From positions 1-64,000 of the forward strand of contig WVXO01000024.1 in the NCBI GenBank assembly GCA_011773465.1: a DNA stretch of 64,000 nt, in the 5' to 3' direction. Below are positions 9,222 through 16,849 of the stretch, piece after piece. Position numbers and translations under genes: made by a program. How positions within the stretch are numbered: the stretch's first letter is position 1; every line of letters begins with the position of its first letter. The notes beneath the pieces were generated by a model, which worked only from the letters and a program-made list of their open reading frames with translations, ran no database searches and was not told where the DNA came from. This stretch comes from Candidatus Aminicenantota bacterium (lineage in GTDB: Bacteria > Acidobacteriota > Aminicenantia > Aminicenantales > Aminicenantaceae).

Positions 9222-10310
9222 TTAATTTAACAATAGTGTATATTTGCCAATTCTATACTTAGGCTCTTTTTCTAAATTTTCTTCTTCTTTTAAAATTAGA
9301 AAATATAAGAAATCATCACTATCCCTGCACAACAGTCTATAATCAGTTTGAATCCCACCAGCGATAAAGTTTCCTTTTTTGTCCCAAATATCAATTACAT
9401 ATTTTTTATCGAAGCCTTTAATCAGATTATTCATTTCCAAAATAAGCAAAAGAAATTCATCTTTCAATACAATGATGTCTATAAGTTTAGTCCAAGAAGC
9501 CGATAATATCTTTAGTTCGTTAATTATTTCAGATTGAGCACTAAATCTTGTAAAATCGATTTTTTTTCTGATATTGGGATGCCTGAAATAAGACGGAGCT
9601 TTGCCAAATTCTGTTAATAATTTTCCTTCAGAGTTATATTTGCTAATTCTATAATCACAATGTTGGACCGCATATATTATATCTTCTCCATCGATATCGA
9701 AACTACAAAAAGGGGCAATACGTTGAACCCAATTTTTATTATATTTATTCGATGGAAAAAATGATGTAATATATCTTCCTTCTAAATTATATTTATTAAT
9801 CCACATACCAAATTCTGGATGGTTATAATCTTTTCTAATAAATCCTTTTAGAAATATAAATCCATTTGAATTTATTTTTATGCCCCATGCTTGATTTTGA
9901 GTACTAGAGATTATAAATGAATTAATAAATCCTTTATCTAGACTAAATTTACTAATCCTTTTGAGAGGAAGATCAGAAACAAAAATGTTATTTTTATTAT
10001 CAACTTCAATTGAAATTGGAAATTTAAACTCACCGGGTCCTTCACCTTTTCTTCCTATAGTACATAAAAAATTTCCTTTCTGGTCAAAAACTAAAATTTG
10101 GCATCCCTTTGGATCTAAAAAAATAATATTTTTATCTAGATCTACTTTTAGCTCTCCTAACCTCCAAACATTTAAACCATGCGTGAGTATATGTACTTCT
10201 TTATCTTTTTTAAATACATCAGCAAATTTATAAGTTTTTTCTTCATATGTAAAAGAATTGCAAAGTGAGAGGATAAAAAAAGCGTAGATGTATCCTTTAA
10301 ATTTAATCAT
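9222..10310 (-). CDS. 6-bladed beta-propeller (NHL-like) exported protein
   Basis: This 362-aa protein has an N-terminal hydrophobic signal (GYIYAFFILSLCNSF) and then NHL-like blades. The motif CTIGRKGEGPGEFKFP (around residue 83-98) is the hallmark of the 6-bladed beta-propeller family common in Bacteroidetes and Aminicenantes. Repeated blade patterns include ILVFDQKGNFL, NNIFVSDLPLKRISKFSLD and YRISKYNSEGKLLTEFG. It is the second gene of the operon, 67 nt after the small Cys-rich peptide and 2 nt before the redoxin. In Bacteroidetes such propellers sit beside short NVEALA peptides, and this arrangement looks analogous. Ligand and role are unknown. Confidence 0.85.
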   Translation of the reverse strand: MIKFKGYIYAFFILSLCNSFTYEEKTYKFADVFKKDKEVHILTHGLNVWRLGELKVDLDKNIIFLDPKGCQILVFDQKGNFLCTIGRKGEGPGEFKFPISIEVDNKNNIFVSDLPLKRISKFSLDKGFINSFIISSTQNQAWGIKINSNGFIFLKGFIRKDYNHPEFGMWINKYNLEGRYITSFFPSNKYNKNWVQRIAPFCSFDIDGEDIIYAVQHCDYRISKYNSEGKLLTEFGKAPSYFRHPNIRKKIDFTRFSAQSEIINELKILSASWTKLIDIIVLKDEFLLLILEMNNLIKGFDKKYVIDIWDKKGNFIAGGIQTDYRLLCRDSDDFLYFLILKEEENLEKEPKYRIGKYTLLLN

Positions 10311-10377
10311 GCAGCGGGCAAAATTTTGGGGGAATTTTTACCTTAAGTATTTTTCTATTATTGTTGGTTACGAATTT

Positions 10378-10593
10378 TTACATACAACCACAGCATTCTT
10401 CATAATCAGGATGACAGATGCAAAAGTAATCTGAATCTCCATCACCGTATCTTATCTCAACAGTGTATCCAAATTCACCTGCGCAAGGTCTGGCTTCCGC
10501 ATAAGGAACCAAACTTTGAATAATCATAAAAACATTTACTAAAATCAGCACTCCGATGAGTATAACTCCCAAACTAATTTTTAATTTTGCCGT
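10378..10593 (-). CDS. Small exported Cys-rich peptide, probable non-ATG start
   Basis: The ORF track starts this ORF at a TTG (10572), but a strong Shine-Dalgarno (GGGAGG) lies 5 nt before an in-frame ACG at 10591-10593. Starting there adds KLK to the n-region and gives a textbook signal peptide (AKLKISLGVILIGVLILVNVF) with a cleavage-like YAEA. The mature part is about 35 residues with six cysteines, CAGEF...YFCICHPDYEECCGCM. It leads the operon that encodes a beta-propeller, a CxxC redoxin and a GWxTD protein. It resembles the Bacteroidetes NVEALA peptides in layout, not clearly in sequence. It could be a disulfide-bonded, ribosomally made product; its function is unknown. Confidence 0.65.
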   Translation of the reverse strand, partial: TAKLKISLGVILIGVLILVNVFMIIQSLVPYAEARPCAGEFGYTVEIRYGDGDSDYFCICHPDYEECCGCM

Positions 10594-10837
10594 CTTTACC
10601 TCCCTATTTTAAATAAATAGCATTATCAAATTATGTTATCAACAGATTTTCATTGGTAAATTTCTGGATTATTCTGGCATTTTCTATCCTGAATTATTCA
10701 TAAATCAAAATATAAGAAATTGGTTTTTTGGCTTGCTACAAATTCTTCACTATTTTCCATAATTTTCACCCACTGACATCCTGCGAGACCTCCAAACCAT
10801 TGAGTCTAATAAAGAGAATCAACAAGAGGGTGGAAGC
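10594..10837. other. Upstream region of the peptide operon
   Basis: This AT-rich stretch must hold the promoter of the five-gene operon, but no pair of boxes with good spacing could be recognised. The only clear signal is the GGGAGG ribosome site at about 10600-10606. No further gene is seen. Confidence 0.4.
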
Positions 10838-10915
10838 TGGTACGCGCGGAGGGATTTGAAACCCCGACCTTCTGATTCGTAGTCAGATTTTCTATTCAGT
10901 AGCAAGACTTCTTCT
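10838..10915 (-). pseudogene. Second tRNA-Arg(ACG) remnant
   Basis: The minus strand carries the anticodon arm TCTGA-CTACGAA-TCAGA, variable loop AGGTC, T-arm GGGGTTTCAAATCCC, the 3' acceptor strand TCCGCGCGT and an encoded CCA. The D-arm is degenerate (CTACTGAATAGAAAA) and the 5' acceptor strand has no match, so folding fails. It shares 28 identical nt with the remnant at 4460-4487. It lies about 300 nt from an intact tRNA-Arg(CCT). Confidence 0.75.
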
Positions 10916-11208
10916 GTGTCAAATATGAAACAATTTTGATTGATTTGCGCTGAAATAATAGTAAAGTTGTTAATGATTAAGCTGATGATTTCAAAGATGT
11001 GGAAAGAAAAAAGCCTTTAAAGGAAAATTTTGTAGTTTCAGAGCAGGGGTTCTAGTTATATGAGGTGGGTCGAAGCGAAAGTTCCCATAGCCCCCACTTT
11101 TTTTGTTTGTGCCACTTTTGTGCCATATTGAGGTAGAAAATAATTGAAAATAAAGGAATCCTGTTGAATTTAGAATTCCTCTAAATTGTTGGTTTTTCAG
11201 GGAAAAGC

Positions 11209-11286
11209 TGGTGCGCCTGACAGGACTCGAACCTGCGACACAGGGATTAGGAATCCCTTGCTCTATCCGTACTGAGCTACAGGCGC
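11209..11286 (-). tRNA. tRNA-Arg(CCT)
   Basis: The minus strand folds as a complete cloverleaf. The acceptor stem is GCGCCTG/CAGGCGC, the D-arm GCTC/GAGC, and the anticodon arm AGGGA-TTCCTAA-TCCCT with anticodon CCT. The T-arm is GCAGG-TTCGAGT-CCTGT, with discriminator A and an encoded CCA. The 112-aa ORF called across it (RIEQGIPNPCVAGSSPVRRT) is the usual false translation of a tRNA. Confidence 0.95.
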
Positions 11287-11390
11287 ACGACTCATTTAAG
11301 AATATAATGGAAAGGCCTCTGTATTTCAATTCTTCGTCCGATTTTCATAATGGTGTTTCGATATTGTAGGATAGGTGTAAATTAATTTAA

Positions 11391-11541
11391 AGGTGGGCTT
11401 GATAAATCAAGCCCCTACAGATAAATTAATCACCTACAGATAAATCAAGCCCCTACAGATAAATCAAGCCCCTACAGAATATAAATCAACCTCCTACAGA
11501 ATATAAATCAATCCCTTACAAAAAGATAATCAAGCCCCCAC
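11391..11541. repeat. Palindromic intergenic repeat cluster 1
   Basis: One full copy of GGGCTTGATAAATCAAGCCC plus CTACA is followed by about five half-copies (GATAAATCAAGCCCCTACA) spaced 20-35 nt apart. It lies downstream of recD2 and beyond tRNA-Arg(CCT). There is no gene in the gap. Confidence 0.85.
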
Positions 11542-11580
11542 AAAACTTGATGACGCTCCTGCTGAAGATGAATCAGATCT

Positions 11581-13749
11581 TTACAACTTGCCTTGAGATA
11601 TTTTTATAAGCTTTTCTTTCACCAAGCAATTTCTTTTAACCGGTTTATCGTTTTTGATGGCGATATAAAGAGCCTTGTATGAGCCAACGATTACACTCAA
11701 TTTCTTGGCCCTGGTGAGTGCGGTGTAAAATAAATTTCTTTGAAGCATGATGTAATGCTGGGTCAGAAGGGGCATGACTACTGTCTGGTATTCGCTGCCC
11801 TGTGATTTATGAACCGAGACCGCATAAGCAAGGGTAAGGTCATCCATTTCTTCTCTTTCGTAAACAACTGATCTTCCGTAAAAATCCACAAAGACTCTAT
11901 ATCGCTGTTTATCGATATGGGACACTACTCCAATATCGCCGTTAAAGACCTCTTTCTCATAATTGTTCCTGATCTGCATCACCTTATCATGGACTCTTAT
12001 CTCCCGATTTCCGAATTTTAGGCCTTCGTGAAACCGGTTGAACTTTTTCTGCATCTCTGAATTAAGATTATCAACTCCCACAAGACCTCTGTACATAGGG
12101 CTTATAACCTGTATCTCGGGAGAAAGAGGGTGCAGATTAAACCTCTTGGGAATACGCCAACCGCAAAGACTCATTATTGTACTGAAAACTTTTTGCTCAT
12201 TCTCCTGGCGAATAAAATAAAAATCAGCTTCCTTTTCGCCCCGAGGAGGATAGACCAACGACTGGCCTCGATTGACACGGTGGGCGTTAACCACAATGAG
12301 GCTATCTTTTGCCTGGCGAAAAATTTCATCCAGCCTCACAACATCTACTTGTTGTGATTCGATAATATCCTGAAGCAGATTCCCTGGCCCTACAGAAGGA
12401 AGCTGGTCTTTATCGCCGACCAGAATAAGGCGCATTGAGGAAGGGACCGCCTTTATCAGATAATACATAAGGGGCAAGTCCACCATCGAAAACTCATCGA
12501 TGATTAAAGCATCTCCAATGAGGGGAGATTTCTCCCCGCGCCGGAAAGTGCCGAGCTTGGGATTATATTCTAATGTTCGATGAATTGTCTTTGCCTCCTT
12601 CTGTGCTGCTTCAGTCAACCTCTTGGCTGCCCTCCCCGTAGGGGCTGCTAGGAGAACTTCTCTTCCCCATTTATGAAATATATCAACAACAGCTTTAATG
12701 ATGGTCGTCTTGCCTGTCCCCGGACCTCCAGTTATAACCAGAATCTTTTTATCGAAACACTCTTTTATAGCACGCTTTTGCATCGAGGAAAATTCAAGCG
12801 ATAATTCTTTCTCCACATCAAAGATGGCACTGTCTACGTCAAAATCGGGAGTGAGACATGGAAGAGAAGATAACCTATGAATAGAGCGGGCAACTCCCTC
12901 CTCGGCTTTATAGAAGAAAGGAAGGTAAATGCTTGACTCCGAATCAACCTCTTCAGCCATGACTGACTTCTGCTTTTTTAGCTCCTGTATAGCTTCTTTT
13001 ATCTTCTCTTCTTTGACTTCAAGTTCCTCCTTGCAGTTTTTTTCTAAATCCTTCTGAAGAGAAAAAACATGTCCTTGTTCATTATCTTTTTCTAAAAGAT
13101 AGCGAATATAGGCTTTTATCCTTTCTACTGAAGAAGGACTCATTCCCAACTTCAAAGCCATCTTGTCTGCAGTCTTAAAGCCAACTCCCCAAATGTCAAG
13201 GCAGACTTGATAGGGATTAGTCTTCAATACACTGAAAGATTTCTCTCCGTATTGACGATAGATCTTTGTAGCCAAATTAGTGGAAACATTATGCCCCTGA
13301 AGGAATATGATAAGCTCTCTTATATGTTGGTGCTCAACCCAGGATTTTTTTATCTCTTTCAACTTGACACGACCCACTCCTTCAACTTGCTGCAGCTTGT
13401 CAGGGTTCTTAGTAAGTATATCTATAGTTTTATCTCCAAATTTTTTAATAATTCTTCGAGCCAGTACAGGCCCTATGCCTTTGATTAAGCCTGAGGAGAG
13501 AAATTTCTCGATTCCCTTGATTGAAGCGGGCAGGACAGGAATAAAATTTTCAACCTTGAACTGCTGACCGAACTTTGGGTTTATCACCCATTTCCCTTTT
13601 ATCTTCAGCACTTCGCCAGGAGATAAAGGCGGGAACGAACCGATAACCGTCATAGACTCCCCTTCTTCAGGAACAAATTTGAAAACAGTGTATCCTGTAT
13701 CAGGGCTGTAGTAGATGATTTGTTCGATAGTACCTTCAAAATAAGCCAT
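11581..13749 (-). CDS. recD2: RecD2-type ATP-dependent DNA helicase
   Basis: The 722-aa protein has the RecD2 (YrrC) layout: an N-terminal OB-like domain (MAYFEGTIEQIIYYSPDTGY), tandem helix-hairpin-helix segments (GIGPVLARRIIKKFG, EGVGRVKLKEI), then a superfamily 1B helicase core. Walker A is GGPGTGKTT at residues 341-349. Other helicase motifs include LIIDEFSMVD, LVGDKDQLPSVGPGNLL and LAYAVSVHKSQGSEY. RecD2 is a 5'-3' helicase found in bacteria without RecBCD and acts in DNA repair and mismatch-linked processes. Length is normal for the family. The gene lies 40 nt downstream of the SAM hydrolase gene on the same strand. Confidence 0.95.
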   Translation of the reverse strand: MAYFEGTIEQIIYYSPDTGYTVFKFVPEEGESMTVIGSFPPLSPGEVLKIKGKWVINPKFGQQFKVENFIPVLPASIKGIEKFLSSGLIKGIGPVLARRIIKKFGDKTIDILTKNPDKLQQVEGVGRVKLKEIKKSWVEHQHIRELIIFLQGHNVSTNLATKIYRQYGEKSFSVLKTNPYQVCLDIWGVGFKTADKMALKLGMSPSSVERIKAYIRYLLEKDNEQGHVFSLQKDLEKNCKEELEVKEEKIKEAIQELKKQKSVMAEEVDSESSIYLPFFYKAEEGVARSIHRLSSLPCLTPDFDVDSAIFDVEKELSLEFSSMQKRAIKECFDKKILVITGGPGTGKTTIIKAVVDIFHKWGREVLLAAPTGRAAKRLTEAAQKEAKTIHRTLEYNPKLGTFRRGEKSPLIGDALIIDEFSMVDLPLMYYLIKAVPSSMRLILVGDKDQLPSVGPGNLLQDIIESQQVDVVRLDEIFRQAKDSLIVVNAHRVNRGQSLVYPPRGEKEADFYFIRQENEQKVFSTIMSLCGWRIPKRFNLHPLSPEIQVISPMYRGLVGVDNLNSEMQKKFNRFHEGLKFGNREIRVHDKVMQIRNNYEKEVFNGDIGVVSHIDKQRYRVFVDFYGRSVVYEREEMDDLTLAYAVSVHKSQGSEYQTVVMPLLTQHYIMLQRNLFYTALTRAKKLSVIVGSYKALYIAIKNDKPVKRNCLVKEKLIKISQGKL

Positions 13750-13789
13750 GTTTAATGTCTCACTCCTCAGCGACGCTTTTTTCGACTTG

Positions 13790-14596
13790 CTACAAGCTCC
13801 TTATTGCTATCTTTACTTCATCGCCGTTTTTTATTTTTAACCTCTGAGCAGCAGAGCTCTCTTTGGCAGCAATCTCAATAAGTCCTACGCTACCGACAAG
13901 AAAAAGAAGCTCTCCTTTCTTCACAGAAGAGTAGCTTTGCTCAAAGGAAGTAATCTCCATATCTTCAATGGAGAGGCTAAGTTTCTTCTTGCCCGTTTTT
14001 TTCTGGAGAAACTTTAACATTCCCTCCGGAATGTTAGTTATTAGGTTGCCAAATTTATCTATGTACAGTATATGGCCAATTATCTCATCTCTTTTTATCT
14101 GCGGCTTCTCCGTATTATATTTTTCGTATGAATTCGCCTCAGGCCCAAATTCTTCACACGAGATGCCTCTTGAAAGCCAGGCTGCCGCAGGGGCCATTTT
14201 ATCTCGTCCTTCAAAAGTCCTGCTCTGTTCTGGAAGAAAATAGTTTTGATTTGTGACTTCTCTTAATTGCCTGATGCCCTCCTCCTCTAACACCAAACTT
14301 AACACTCCGTTATCTGGAGCAATAAAGAAATAATTATCTGTTTCAGCCAAAAGAATCTTCCGAGAGGTGCCAACTCCAGGATCGACAACAACTAAAAAAA
14401 TTGTTCTGGCGGGAAAATATTTATAGGAAGAAAATAGAATAAAGCTGCCCGCCTTGATATCAAAAGATGGAAGGCGATGCGTGATGTCGATTATTCGGGC
14501 TGGAGGATTGATTTTAGCTATAACACCTTTTAGCGAAGCCACAAAAAAGTCATCTTCCCCGAAATCTGTCATCAAGGCTATCAGAGGATATTTCAC
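13790..14596 (-). CDS. SAM hydrolase (SAM hydroxide adenosyltransferase, DUF62 family)
   Basis: The N-terminal LIALMTDFGEDDFFVASLKGVI and the following IIDITHRLPSFDIKAGSFIL and VVVDPGVGTSRK are the family signatures of the SAM-dependent chlorinase/fluorinase superfamily. The second half carries GHILYIDKFGNLITNIP, the C-terminal beta-barrel signature. Bacterial members without the halogenase loop hydrolyse S-adenosylmethionine to adenosine and methionine. At 268 aa it is a typical length. The physiological role is unclear across bacteria. It is probably co-transcribed with recD2, 40 nt downstream. Confidence 0.92.
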   Translation of the reverse strand: MKYPLIALMTDFGEDDFFVASLKGVIAKINPPARIIDITHRLPSFDIKAGSFILFSSYKYFPARTIFLVVVDPGVGTSRKILLAETDNYFFIAPDNGVLSLVLEEEGIRQLREVTNQNYFLPEQSRTFEGRDKMAPAAAWLSRGISCEEFGPEANSYEKYNTEKPQIKRDEIIGHILYIDKFGNLITNIPEGMLKFLQKKTGKKKLSLSIEDMEITSFEQSYSSVKKGELLFLVGSVGLIEIAAKESSAAQRLKIKNGDEVKIAIRSL

Positions 14597-14652
14597 TATT
14601 CAATATCTTATGCGAAACCTCGCTATCGGTCAATAAAGATTCCGTCTATACA

Positions 14653-14942
14653 GTGGGCTTGATAAATCAAGCCCCTACAATATGAATAATCGGTCATTAT
14701 TGATTCCATTTATGCAGCGAGTTTGATGAATCAAGCCTCTGCAAAAAATAACTCAAATCAATGCAATAAGGTGGGTTTGATAAATCAAACCCCTACAGAA
14801 GATAAATCAAACCCCTACAAAAGATAAATCAAGACCCTACAAAAGATAAATCAAACCCTTACACTATGAATAAAGGCACGCGAGATATGAATAAAACGTT
14901 ATATTTATTAAAAGTACGATTTTGATAAGTCAAGGCCTACAG
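14653..14942. repeat. Palindromic intergenic repeat cluster 2
   Basis: Three full palindromes (GGGCTTGATAAATCAAGCCC, GAGTTTGATGAATCAAGCCT and GGGTTTGATAAATCAAACCC) are followed by half-copies AAGATAAATCAAxCCCTACA. A weaker copy, TTTTGATAAGTCAAGGCCTACA, ends the block. The gap between the SAM hydrolase and lepB holds no gene. Confidence 0.85.
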
Positions 14943-14992
14943 AAGATGAAATCCATATGAAGTATTTATAAAGGTTAAGGTTGGCTTTTTTT

Positions 14993-15712
14993 CTATCTGA
15001 TTACTTTAAACAGGCGCTTCCATCTTGCTTTTATGATAAAATTTACATACCTTTTCAACCTTTCTCTCAAACCTGTCTTTTTATAACCATCCTTTTCAGC
15101 ATCATAGGAAAAATAGACAACCCAGGGTTTCCCTTTTATTAATTTAATGTCTAGAAAACCCCAGGTACGGCTATCCTGGCTGTTATCCCGATTATCTCCC
15201 ATGACAAAACAGTAACCAGCAGGAACAAATACTGGTCCGAAATTATCCTTTATGGAATTGTTATAATAGTAATAATCACCCTCGGCGCGATCTTGGCTAT
15301 CAATATGAACCTTGTAACTCTCAGATATGGGCACGTCGTCCACGAAAACCTGTTTATCTATAATCTCAATTTTTTCACCTTCCAAGCCAATAACTCTTTT
15401 GACAAAATCCTTCTTCAAATCATCCGGAAATTTAAAGACAATGATGTCATGTCTCTTTATTTCTTTTCGGGGGATTATCAACTTCTCCACCGATAAAACA
15501 GGCTCATAATAGACCATTTTATTCACAAGAAGAAAATCTCCCACGAGCAAGGTAGGTTCCATAGAACCAGTGGGAATCTGAAAGGCTTGGAAAACAAAAG
15601 TCATGACAAAAAAAACAAATACAGCTGTCTCTGCCAGAAGCTCAAATAATTCTCGATAAAAGTTTTTTTCTCGCTTTTTCTTTGCTTTTCTTACTTTGAA
15701 TTCTTTTTTCAT
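14993..15712 (-). CDS. lepB: Signal peptidase I
   Basis: This 239-aa protein has one N-terminal membrane segment (AETAVFVFFVMTFVFQAF), then IPTGSMEPTLLVGD with catalytic Ser50 and DFVKRVIGLEGE with the general-base Lys105. The family boxes GDNRDNSQDSRTWG and a C-terminal basic tail follow. It removes signal peptides from exported preproteins at the outer face of the inner membrane. The very basic cytoplasmic N-terminus (KVRKAKKKREKNF) is consistent with positive-inside topology. It starts 1 nt after the stop of the prenyltransferase gene, so the two form an operon. Confidence 0.95.
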   Translation of the reverse strand: MKKEFKVRKAKKKREKNFYRELFELLAETAVFVFFVMTFVFQAFQIPTGSMEPTLLVGDFLLVNKMVYYEPVLSVEKLIIPRKEIKRHDIIVFKFPDDLKKDFVKRVIGLEGEKIEIIDKQVFVDDVPISESYKVHIDSQDRAEGDYYYYNNSIKDNFGPVFVPAGYCFVMGDNRDNSQDSRTWGFLDIKLIKGKPWVVYFSYDAEKDGYKKTGLRERLKRYVNFIIKARWKRLFKVIR

Positions 15713-15713
15713 T

Positions 15714-16622
15714 TCAAACCACGAAAGAAACGCTTAATATAACTAAAAAAATAAAATTCATCAATATTGTATTTTTAACTGCCGGCAGAAATGATGGCCA
15801 GTTATCCAGGCTCCTCAGACCAACTTTGTAAGCTATGAGAGGCAAAGGAAGCGTAACCACTGCCAGCAATGACCAGATCGGCCAGCCTCCCCAGACCACT
15901 CCGCTCAAAACAAGAATATAGCAGCTTAAAGCCAAAAATAGATAAATCAACAGACTCCTTTTGAATCCAAAAAGTATAACCCAGGTCTTTCTTCCTGTTG
16001 AGAAATCAGCTTCTTTATCTGCAAACTCATTAATCAATAAGACCAGAGTCGTTAAAATGCCAGAAGGAAAGGCCACAGCAAGAACCCAAAAAGAGGAAAA
16101 ACTCTCAGCCTGAACATAGTAGGCTCCTAAAACCATTAAAGGCCCCCAGGCTAAGAATATGGCAATTTCTCCCAATCCCTTGTTGACCAAGCGTGCTGGA
16201 AAACCGTTGTAACTGAAAACAAAAAATAGAGCAGCTAGCCCGATGAATAAAATTATATTTCCTTTTGATACATAATTAAGATAAAGACCAATCGCTGAGC
16301 CTAAGATTGCGAAAAGGAGGGATACAGCCAGAGCCTCGTTAGGCTTGACAAATCCATCCAAGACCATTCGGCTTCCACCAGAAAAAGGGACTAAGGCATT
16401 CTTATTAGAAGCGTCGTTCCCGCTTTTAAAATCGAAATAGTCATTAGCCACGTTACAGCTAATATGAAGGAAGCAGGCTCCAAAAAAGGTTAAAAGGAAT
16501 AATATTAAATTGAATTGGCCAGTCTGCCACCAAGCAAAAGCCGTTCCCACGAACACAGCCCCTGCCGTAACGACCAAAAATGGTAGACGTAAAAGGAGGA
16601 GAATCGCTTTTGATTTTTTCAT
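15714..16622 (-). CDS. menA: UbiA-family prenyltransferase, likely MenA (DHNA polyprenyltransferase)
   Basis: The 302-aa protein is almost entirely hydrophobic, with 8-9 membrane helices. The first Asp-rich motif is NVANDYFDFKSGND at residues 57-70 and the second is NEFADKEADFSTGRKTW; both bind the prenyl diphosphate-Mg complex. The N-D-Y-x-D form and the FSGGSRMVLDG segment fit MenA, which attaches the isoprenoid tail to 1,4-dihydroxy-2-naphthoate in menaquinone synthesis. No other menaquinone gene is in the window, so the exact substrate is inferred. It lies upstream of lepB in a two-gene operon. Confidence 0.82.
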   Translation of the reverse strand: MKKSKAILLLLRLPFLVVTAGAVFVGTAFAWWQTGQFNLILFLLTFFGACFLHISCNVANDYFDFKSGNDASNKNALVPFSGGSRMVLDGFVKPNEALAVSLLFAILGSAIGLYLNYVSKGNIILFIGLAALFFVFSYNGFPARLVNKGLGEIAIFLAWGPLMVLGAYYVQAESFSSFWVLAVAFPSGILTTLVLLINEFADKEADFSTGRKTWVILFGFKRSLLIYLFLALSCYILVLSGVVWGGWPIWSLLAVVTLPLPLIAYKVGLRSLDNWPSFLPAVKNTILMNFIFLVILSVSFVV

Positions 16623-16708
16623 CTGGTTTTAACCAAGATTACTATTATATTTCACTTGCATAAATAATCAAGTGGGGTCACCCGTAATAAAGGATTAAAA
16701 AGGTGACA

Positions 16709-16766
16709 GGCTACTTTTTTCTTTTTTACAATAAAGAGAGAAGCCTGAATAGATAAAAAAGTAGCC
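16709..16766. repeat. Long-armed inverted repeat
   Basis: GGCTACTTTTTT (16709-16720) is repeated exactly inverted as AAAAAAGTAGCC (16755-16766), with imperfect extension into AGGTGACA/TACCT and a 34-nt loop. It lies in the divergent gap between the menA-like and ychF-like genes, so it is not needed as a terminator. It may be a mobile hairpin element or a regulatory dyad. Confidence 0.55.
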
Positions 16767-16849
16767 TACCTTCTTTATTTGCAACTCTGGCCGTTCAATT
16801 CGCCTTTGCTACCTATTTATATTATACTTATTTATATTATACTTAATCC

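Noticed and set aside
10991-11329. 112-aa ORF on the minus strand
   Set aside because: It reads through tRNA-Arg(CCT); the RIEQGIPNPCVAGSSPVRRT stretch is a known false translation of tRNA sequence.
11391-14942. Regularly spaced half-repeats as a possible CRISPR array
   Set aside because: Spacing is irregular and short, units are degenerate, intervening bases are mostly fragments of the same repeat, and no cas gene is present.
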